Assembly (NCBI GenBank): GCA_030613765.1
Contig: JAUWLI010000029.1
Location: 1 to 15,325, forward strand
From: Phycisphaerae bacterium
Lineage (GTDB): Bacteria; Planctomycetota; Phycisphaerae; Sedimentisphaerales; SG8-4
Reading direction: 5' to 3'
DNA length: 15,325 nucleotides
The notes under the pieces were generated by a model, which did not search any database, was not told the origin of the DNA, and was given only the letters and a program-made list of their open reading frames with translations. The translations under genes were made by a program, and so were the position numbers. Of the stretch, positions 14,294-15,325 are shown piece by piece (the first letter of the stretch is position 1; each line of letters begins with the position of its first letter).

Positions 14294-15319
14294 TTATGGC
14301 ACATTAATTTTATTCTCCATGGTTTTAGGGGTATACTGTAAGATTTGTTCGAGTATATCATCGTTTTGTATGCCTTCGGCCTGGCCTTCGAAATTCAGCA
14401 GAATGCGGTGACGCAGGGCCGGCAGAACTGAATCACTAACATCCGAGAAACTGATATGATAACGCTCATCAAGCATAGCACGAACCTTAGCTGACAGGAT
14501 AAGGGCCTGAACCCCGCGCGGCGAAGAGCCAAAGCGAATATATTGGTTAGTTATGTCAGGGGCATATTCCCCCCCGGGATGTGTGGCTAATACGAGGCGA
14601 ATAGCGTAGTCTTTCACATGTGGTGCAACAGCAACACGCTTGACCAGTTCCTGAGATGTAATTATCTGCTGAGCATCAATAATTGCTTTGGCTTTCGGAT
14701 TCTCGGCTGTAGTAGTACGGTCAAGTATGGTGCTCAGTTCCTCGCGATTACTGTACTGGACAAGTGCTTTGAAGAAAAATCGGTCCAGTTGCGCCTCCGG
14801 GAGAGGATAGGTTCCTTCCTGCTCAATAGGGTTCTGAGTGGCCAGGACAACGAACGGTTCGGGCAGCTTATGAATTTGTCCACCACTGGTCACTGTATGC
14901 TCTTGCATCGCCTCGAGCATTGCTGATTGAGTTTTGGGAGTGGCCCGGTTGATTTCGTCGGCCAGAATGACCTGTCCAAAGATGGGCCCCTTCTGAAACT
15001 GGAAGTGGCGCTTGCCGGTGGCCTTATCTTCCATAACGATGTTAGTACCAATAATGTCCGCAGGCATCAAATCAGGTGTAAACTGAATTCGCCGAAACTC
15101 CAGCGTAAGAGCGGAACTGAGAGTGCGCACCAACAGCGTCTTGCCCAATCCCGGCACCCCCTCAAGGAGTACATGCCCTCCACAGAACAGGCAAATGAGC
15201 ACATTGTCCACTATTCTCTCGTGTCCCACGATAACTTTACCAATCTCGCCACGAAGTGAATCAAACATTTGACGAAATTCATGACATTGTTTTTCAACAT
15301 CTTTCTTTGTTCCTGACAT
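14294..15319 (-). CDS. MoxR family AAA+ ATPase
   Basis: A 341-residue AAA+ ATPase, complete in the window. Motifs are Walker A GVPGLGKT (54-61), Walker B VILADEIN (117-124), the MoxR segment ATQNPIEQEGTYPLPEAQLD (160-179) with its sensor residue, and the C-terminal sensor-2/lid stretch SSPRGVQALILSAKVRA at about 268-284. Length and spacing are normal for the family. MoxR proteins are cytoplasmic chaperone-like ATPases that, with DUF58 and VWA partners, help mature or insert metal ions or assemble protein complexes. Here it heads the visible operon and is followed by DUF58 and BatA/VWA genes. The start ATG 15319 is only six bases from the right edge, so the promoter and ribosome binding site are outside the window. 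Confidence 0.95.
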   Translation of the reverse strand: MSGTKKDVEKQCHEFRQMFDSLRGEIGKVIVGHERIVDNVLICLFCGGHVLLEGVPGLGKTLLVRTLSSALTLEFRRIQFTPDLMPADIIGTNIVMEDKATGKRHFQFQKGPIFGQVILADEINRATPKTQSAMLEAMQEHTVTSGGQIHKLPEPFVVLATQNPIEQEGTYPLPEAQLDRFFFKALVQYSNREELSTILDRTTTAENPKAKAIIDAQQIITSQELVKRVAVAPHVKDYAIRLVLATHPGGEYAPDITNQYIRFGSSPRGVQALILSAKVRAMLDERYHISFSDVSDSVLPALRHRILLNFEGQAEGIQNDDILEQILQYTPKTMENKINVP

Positions 15320-15325
15320 AGCTAT

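Overview
The window is a single-direction gene block. Every gene I can support is read on the minus strand, from about 15319 down to the left edge, and gaps are only 7 to 67 bases. It looks like one long operon. The combination of MoxR ATPase, DUF58 protein, BatA-like von Willebrand A (VWA) protein, exported protein with a GPVDY...LKR...LPLTW motif, gliding-type ABC ATPase and ABC-2 permeases is one I associate with Planctomycetota. The moderate base composition and many weak ribosome binding sites would fit a Phycisphaerae-like lineage. That assignment is an inference from gene content; no rRNA or marker gene is present.

In transcription order the layout is: MoxR AAA+ ATPase (14294-15319), DUF58 protein (13358-14272), BatA/VWA membrane protein (11370-13337), exported two-helix protein with a glutamine-amidotransferase-like fold (9166-11337) and ABC ATPase (8222-9148). 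Then come four tandem paralogous ABC-2 permeases of about 570-604 residues, called here D (6436-8154), C (4614-6428), B (2787-4595) and A (987-2768). Last is a partial MalK/UgpC-type sugar-import ATPase cut by the left edge (1-965).

The likely working unit is a membrane complex. The single ATPase would power one or more of the permeases, while the MoxR, DUF58 and VWA proteins act as a chaperone and metal-dependent assembly module, with the exported protein as a partner outside the membrane. The substrate cannot be read from the sequence.

The most unusual part is the four-fold permease array. Each permease is itself an internal duplication with two six-helix halves. A, B and C are patchwork relatives of each other, with different segments closest to different copies. 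A roughly 220-base near-identical block spans the A/B and B/C junctions and includes the stop codon, the ribosome binding site and the next start. D, next to the ATPase, is the most diverged. No tRNA, rRNA, CRISPR array, insertion sequence or convincing terminator was seen, and no gene-free stretch reaches 300 bases.
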